Shown piece by piece: positions 58,154 to 64,000 of a stretch of DNA of 64,000 nucleotides. The position numbers and the translations under genes were made by a program. Within the stretch, counting starts at the first letter, position 1, and every line of letters starts with the position of its first letter. This stretch comes from Strongyloides papillosus. Taxonomy: Eukaryota > Nematoda > Chromadorea > Rhabditida > Strongyloididae. The DNA lies in contig SRSI01000050.1 in assembly GCA_005656395.1 (NCBI GenBank), positions 1,488,001-1,552,000 on the forward strand, in the 5' to 3' direction. A model generated the notes under the pieces. That model was not told the origin of the DNA and did no database searches. It saw nothing but the letters and a program-made list of their open reading frames with translations.

Positions 58154-59672
58154 ATGGGTGCACAAACATCAAAAGTTGGCCAGGCATACAAAAAATTGTT
58201 CAGGAGAAAGAAGTACAGAAACAAGAATCATGATGATGAGAATACAAAATTATTGTCACTTCAATCATCTGGTGATATATTATCACATAGTTGCATAGCC
58301 AAACAATTATCTGTTATCTGTAATGAAAATCTTGAAGAGTTGGATAGGATGAATACTTTTTTAGAGACTGTATCAAGACAATTAAAAGGAAATGTAGATA
58401 TTTTAATTGAGGATTACAAAGTAAGTTTTTATTATATTTTTTATGGAAATTTTTGTTAATTTAAAATACATAAAATATAATTATGGAGGGTATAATTAAT
58501 TTTTTCTCTATTCCCTTATTTTATAACTCTCTTTTTAAAAGTATTGCATTTTTATAAAATGTATTTAATTTTTCAGAGGACATTAACGGAAAGTAGAAAG
58601 GATATATCCATATATTTGGAAGATATTGAGAATCACAATATGAATATTGGTAAAGAAACAAAGAAAAATGGTGGTTTACCAGAGGATTTCAAAAACATTC
58701 AAATTGGCATCGAAAATGGGAGACTTCTATACAACATCCTAATTGAAAAAATGGAAAATTGCGACGAGTACCTTGGAACATTCAAAGATTTTGTCGAGTC
58801 AACTTTTCACAATCCTCTATCATTCAAAAAGATAAGCATAAGACAAAACCTTACTAATCGTCTAAAAAAAAGCTTAAAAGAAAGCAATATAGCTGATTGT
58901 ATTGATATAATTTGTCAGATACTCGTTGCCACAAATTGTTCCATCTCCGAGAATGAGATGTCATTAATAATGGATACATACTCTAAAAAAATAGACCAAA
59001 TGTATGACTTTTACAGTAAATTAATTAAAGGTATTGAATTTTATGGTGATAAACAATTTACGAAATCTATTGAAGCAAGGCAATTTTTTAATTCAATCCT
59101 CGAGGATGTCCGTTATGAGTGTAGTGAGCTTTTTGAAATTTTAATTAAAATAAAAGATTCCACTGGTAAGTTTATCATAGATTAGTAGATACTTTAATTT
59201 ATTTAATGTAAAAAAAAGCAATTATTTTTAATAATAATTTTATGGAAAGTTTTTTTAAATTCTTTTTTCCTTCCATATAAACAACTAATAATAATCATAG
59301 TAATAATAATATCTTGTTTTTCTAATTCTTAATACTATAAATGTACTTTTAGAGGAATTTCATGACGAAAGCAATGTAGTTGTGTACACATGTAAATATT
59401 TTCTAGCTGTCTCAGTAACTGGATTTTGGTTGGAAATAACACCTCGAGAACATGATGATTTCGATGAGATTAATGGATTTTTCTATGATTCTTTACTGCA
59501 ATACTTTTATGCTTTAAAAGCATACAATGGTATTATCAATAAGAGAATATTTATGCCAGATACTTTTGAAGATACTCTTAGGGAAATTTGTCAACAATAC
59601 ACAAATATTATCGAAAACACAGGTTTGAAGAAATTTTTGAAGAATGAATTAAAATTAACTATTGAATTTTGA
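58154..59672 (+). CDS. Predicted N-myristoylated protein of unknown family
   Basis: Exons 58154-58420, 58577-59165 and 59353-59672 (introns 156 and 187 bases; phases 0 and 1) encode 391 residues. It starts MGAQTSK, which fits the N-myristoylation consensus (glycine at 2, small residue at 6). A strongly basic KKLFRRKKYRNKN follows, so membrane association by myristate plus charge is likely. The rest is mostly helical and charged, with coiled-coil-like stretches (SICNENLEELDRMNTFLETV) and no known domain. No catalytic motif is seen. I do not recognise the family. It might be an adaptor bound to membranes. Confidence 0.7.
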
Positions 59673-59867
59673 TGGTAAAAAAATTCACTTTTTATGGAAT
59701 CATTAAATATTCATTATTTATCATGATACACATATACCTACTCAGTTTTTTTATTATCAAAACAAAAGTATTTTTATCCTTTTTACGTGATCTTCTTCAA
59801 AAACAAACATAATTATAACGTTTTTTAAATAGTATAAATATTAAAATTGTAAACATTTATTATTTTT

Positions 59868-62767
59868 TTATTCTTCCTTTAATGTCTCTTCACTACCCGT
59901 CTTAATACCACTGGATGCGATACTGGCAAAGGTTGAATTAATCTCAAGAATCTCATCATCTTTCTCAAAGTTACTTTGTCTCTTAGCTACACTATCACCT
60001 CTTGCTAATATAAAACTATCTCTTAAGGCAGAGGCATTCTTTGCTGCTGATATTGCTTTGGCTGCCTGTGAAACATACCCATGAGAGTCTAGACGTTGCC
60101 TGAGAGCTTCAATTGTTTTTGAAGATGTGGAATTTGTTGATGTGTTATTTAGTTGATTATCAATATTAACTAGCGATATTTCCTTTAAGTCTTTATTAAT
60201 GCTATTGTTGGTGTCAGGAAGGATTCTCCTTTCCCATTGTGTTGTTAGGTTGGAGACATTTCCTATTGGGTATAATTCTTTTACCTCCTCATTTCCTGTT
60301 ATGTTTAGATCATCAAATATAGAAGTTATGTGTCTGAGATTGAAATTGTACCTATTTTCTTTGTCAACATGTTTCTCGAGGATTGTTATTATTTCAAGAA
60401 AGGATGGTCTTTGTGTCGGTTCTTGATTCCATGCCATTGAAATAACTTTAATTATGTGGTCAGGAAATTGGTTTGTTGGATATGTTGGTAGTGGTGGTCT
60501 ACTTCGTTTGTAGGCCATTTCCGCAGCAGCCGCTGCTGGTTTTAGATGTGAAAATGGTAACTCTGATGAATGAATTTCCCATAAAACTAAAGCGTATGAA
60601 AAAACATCTACTTTTTGATCGTATTTGGAACATTGTGTAAATACTTCAGGTGCCATCCAACGGAGATTCTGTAAGAAAATATTTTAAATAATCTCACTTA
60701 GATTAAAAAAAAACTTACACCTGGTTGTTTAGTCATATGATCATCATTATCATACTGTCTTGTAAATCTTGATTCCCCAAAATCAGAGATAACAGCCCTT
60801 CCATCACCATGTAAAAGAATGTTATGAGAATTCAAATCTCTATGTAAAACAGAAGTTTTTTCATGCAAATATCTCATTCCTTTAGCTATATCCATACCAA
60901 TGCTTAATTTTAGTGCCATTTCAAAATTAAGTTTTTGTTTATGGATTAATGAAAAGAGTGATCCACCGGAGACGTATTCTGTTATAATTGAAAACCTGCT
61001 TGGATCATCTAAACATGCCCCAACAAAACCAACAATATTAGGATGTTTCATCTGATATAAAATCGTTACCTCCCTACAAAACATATCAACTTCCGTCTTA
61101 ACACCAAACGACACAGCTTTATACTTCTTTATCGCTACAGGTACCCCACGATAGATACCCTTATAAACTTTACCAAAACTCCCTGAACCAATAACTTCTT
61201 GAAGTTCAACATCCAACAAACTTATTTGAAAGGAAAGCGGTAGCCTGGCACGTAATTGTAAAATCTCCGTCTTCTCCTTCGTCATTGACCTTAACTTTCC
61301 CATAGGAGATGGTAATGGAATGTAACTCGAACTTCCGGAGGAGTATTCTGATCCAACATCTGAGTCCAACTTTTTTGTGGCATAATATTTTAACAAAGCA
61401 ACAATTTGATCATTACCTTTTTCGTAGGCCCAGAAGATTGGGGTTTGAAATGTTTGGGAGATGTATGAGGTATCATCGATACCTGATAGTGAGGAACATT
61501 TTGAGGATGTGTTTAAGCTATTATTAGAATCAAGTTTCATTAGGGAAAAAACAGAGTTCGGTCTGTAGTATGGTGATGTGTTATCGGGATCCAAACTTTT
61601 TGCTGCGATATTTTGATCTGCTCCGTTATCTAATAAATATTGGACTATTCTAAGGTGTCCATTGTAACAGGCTGAGTGGAGTGCTGAATGCCCATCTTTA
61701 CCCTGGTAATTTGGATCAACACCAGGTTGTCTTAGGAGAAAAGCAACGAGTTCAATACTTTTACCAGCTGTACAGGCTGCCATTAAGGGTGTCTCGGAGT
61801 AACAATTTTCAATCGTCAATATACTACTCCCAGCAATCATAAAAAGCTTCTTGGCACAATCTAATTTACCAGCATAACAGGCCGTATGAAGTGAAGTATC
61901 CCCATAAACATTGGTCTTAAATATTAAATCTTGTTGATTAGGAGAAACTTTTTTCAATATACATTCCATCAACACAACATGCCCAGCTTTTGCCGCAAAA
62001 TGCAATCCATTATTCCCTTCATCATCAAACAAAAAAGGATCCGAGCCACCATTAAGAAGTAACTTAGTAATCGGCAAATTCCCCTTCGAAGCAGCTATAT
62101 GTAAACAACAATCTTTAATCCCCCCAGAATAATTAGGATCAGAACCAAACTTTAACAAAGTATCAACAACCGTTTCATGTCCAAAGTAGGTTGCAGAGTG
62201 TAATGGTGTAAAATGTACAAAGTCAGCTGAATGAACATCTGCTCCAGATGTTATGAGTAAGGAAACCATATCGGAGTTACCAGACATTGAGGCTAAGTGT
62301 AATGGTGGTGGAATATTTTCTGAGTACTCGTTAGGGTTAAATGAAAATGATAGGAGTATTTTAACGATAGATATGTCATTTTTGTATATTGCTGTATGGA
62401 GAGCTGTGTAACCGTTTTTTGATTTTTTTGATATTAGAAATCTTAGGAGTGTGTCGTCGGTTGAGGCTTCCGTTAGGAGAAAGGTTAGTTTTTCTTTTGT
62501 TTCGGGGTGGTGGCTTATTGATGCTATGTGGAGGAGGGTTACCTCTCTACTTGGGCATAGGTCTTGTAGTTGTTTTTTGTCTTTGTATACCTCCTGGACA
62601 TCTTTTAGTGAACCTTGGTATACAGCTTGTTGGAGAGGATTCCATTGTCCCAGTCTAGGTTTGGAATCTTCGTTTAGTTTAGAACGTACAATAGAATAAC
62701 TTTCAGAGATTCTTTTTTTTAACTCATCTGTGCATGTCAAATGAGGTCGAGATTTATAGTTTCCCAT
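59868..62767 (-). CDS. TNNI3K-type ankyrin-repeat protein kinase
   Basis: Exons 60719-62767 and 59868-60668 (50-base intron) on the minus strand encode 949 residues. The start MGNYKSRP.LTCTDE..K is almost that of TNNI3K. About ten ankyrin repeats (~65-460) such as NGYTALHTAIYKND and GDTSLHTACYAGK precede a tyrosine-kinase-like domain (~515-770). That domain has GSGSFG, VAIKKYKAV, HRDLNSHN, DFGESRF and MAPEVF, so the catalytic residues are intact, and it ends with an FADILKPAAAAAEMAY-like segment typical of the family. A Ser/Thr-rich tail follows. TNNI3K is a dual-specificity kinase active in cardiac muscle; nematodes have an orthologue. The intron falls exactly in PG|NLRWMAPE, an ancestral-looking position. 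Confidence 0.88.
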
Positions 62768-64000
62768 GAATAAAGAATAATATAATAATCATTAGGAAAA
62801 TGAAAGCGTTTGTCTAAAGAAATTATATAAATAAAAGTGATGGAAAAAAATATAAATATATTTGATATAAATCAATAGAAAAAGATAAATTCTATTTGTT
62901 AATATAAAAAAAAACAAATAACTCTACTATTTAGTTTAAACATTAAAAATATTCTTTAAAATTAGTTTTAAGGAAAAAAAATTTTAATAAAATTAAACTT
63001 CTGTTTATAAAATAAAAATAATCATTTCATTGACTCAAGATTGTAGAATATATCATTGTAAATAATATTATATACTGGTATATATACCAAAAATTTCATT
63101 TTATCAATTTCTCCTCACACTCACTGTGATTTCTTTATCCTCTTTGTTCATTACTAAAGTATATATTCAAGAAAGAAAAGTTAAAAACACTAAGTTACTA
63201 CTCTCTCTCTTATCTTTAAGTAACAATTTTTGTGTGTATTTTCACTTTCAGTTATTTAACTATGTAGTGAATGCATTTATATATCTAATGTATATGATTT
63301 TACTGGTGAGATCACCACAATAAATAATAAATGTTTTTATTAGGGTTGATAATATTATTCATCCTAATCTTTAACAACCTTTTCAACACATTTATTTCTA
63401 TATGTTATTGACAGCTGAGGTAATTTATTTGGTATCATCATATCAATTATAAATAAAAAATCTTAATTGCAAAAAAATGATTTAAGGCAATTTATATTTC
63501 GAAGCAAAAATAAAAATGTTTGAAATTTTTTCATTATTTTAAATAAATTTTTTTTCATATCAATAAAATAATTAAATTAATCATTTTAAAATTGTTCATC
63601 CTCCCTAACAGCCTTGTTCTTGATATAAAAAAATATTTTTCTAAAAATATAATACCAAACATCGGCTATAATTTATATTATCATCTTGGAAATGAATTAT
63701 TATACATATATAAGACAAACATCGAAATTTATATTTTAACTGGTTAAAGGTATATTACATAAAAAATTTAACGGAAATCTAAATACATATCGCATATAGT
63801 TACAAGTATGATACCATAATAAATTTATCAGAAATAAGTCATGATTTTTAGTATTGAACATGATATACAGTACTAAAATATTAAATGCCTAATGATTTAA
63901 TGTTAATTACATTAACAAATTAATTCTAAAAATAACATCATTTAAATTATTTTTAAGTGTTTCCAGCATTATTCATTTCCGGCGAACTAAATATTTCTGT
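62768..64000. other. Upstream region of the ankyrin kinase; no gene seen
   Basis: AT-rich to the window end. The 65-codon frame at 63126-63323 has no support. A perfect palindrome GGTATATATACC lies near 63078-63089. Confidence 0.35.

Noticed and set aside
63126..63323. 65-codon plus-strand frame near the window end
   Set aside because: No recognisable feature; AT-rich upstream DNA.
1..64000. CRISPR arrays, prokaryotic operons or phage genes
   Set aside because: Spliced genes with short GT..AG introns and animal-specific proteins show the window is eukaryotic; no spaced direct-repeat array was found.

Overview
This window is AT-rich nematode nuclear DNA, most likely from Strongyloides or a close relative. 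The evidence is: very high A+T between genes; introns mostly of 40-60 bases with GT..AG ends; large genes without introns (a 1112-residue NOAH-1-like gene and a 626-residue GPAA1 gene); T-rich AG acceptors just before some start codons, as expected for spliced-leader trans-splicing; and gene content typical of worms (PBX homeobox, VAP/VPR-1, NOAH-1, worm-type CK1-like kinase). I cannot name the species from sequence alone.

Region 1 (about 0.85-17.3 kb) is the unusual part. It is a tandem array built from a plus-strand gene derived from the DNA-repair helicase HELQ, paired head-to-head with a minus-strand gene for a signal-peptide-bearing membrane protein. There are three HELQ-like genes (2035-3837, 8587-10406, 12868-14831). 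There are two intact membrane-protein genes of one divergent family (type A 5695-7968, type B 15579-17330) and four decayed relics of them. The three promoter blocks between pairs are recognisably copies of each other. All three helicases have the motif II sequence DGLH where HELQ has DELH, and all stop after the winged-helix region. The missing C-terminal HELQ domains survive only as a decayed relic behind copy 1 (3999-4834). Copy 2 also carries a one-base frameshift and a changed Walker A motif.

Region 2 (18.5-25.1 kb) has a divergent protein resembling F-actin-capping protein alpha, an RFWD3-like RING E3 ligase, a CK1-like kinase and mitochondrial ribosomal protein L46. Region 3 (25.6-36.8 kb) has minus-strand noah-1, GPAA1 and VAP/vpr-1, then a plus-strand TRIAP1/Mdm35 gene whose last 20 coding bases overlap the start of Mediator subunit MED10.

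Region 4 (36.8-49 kb) is almost gene-free. It holds one small secreted-protein gene (42217-42571) and a long upstream region of the PBX/CEH-20-type homeobox gene (48997-50016). Region 5 (50.6-62.8 kb) holds a DHHC palmitoyltransferase, a short U1-70K, mitochondrial asparaginyl-tRNA synthetase, MED18, a predicted myristoylated protein of unknown function, and a TNNI3K-type ankyrin-repeat kinase. Most genes outside region 1 are ordinary conserved genes. The array in region 1 looks lineage-specific and fast evolving.
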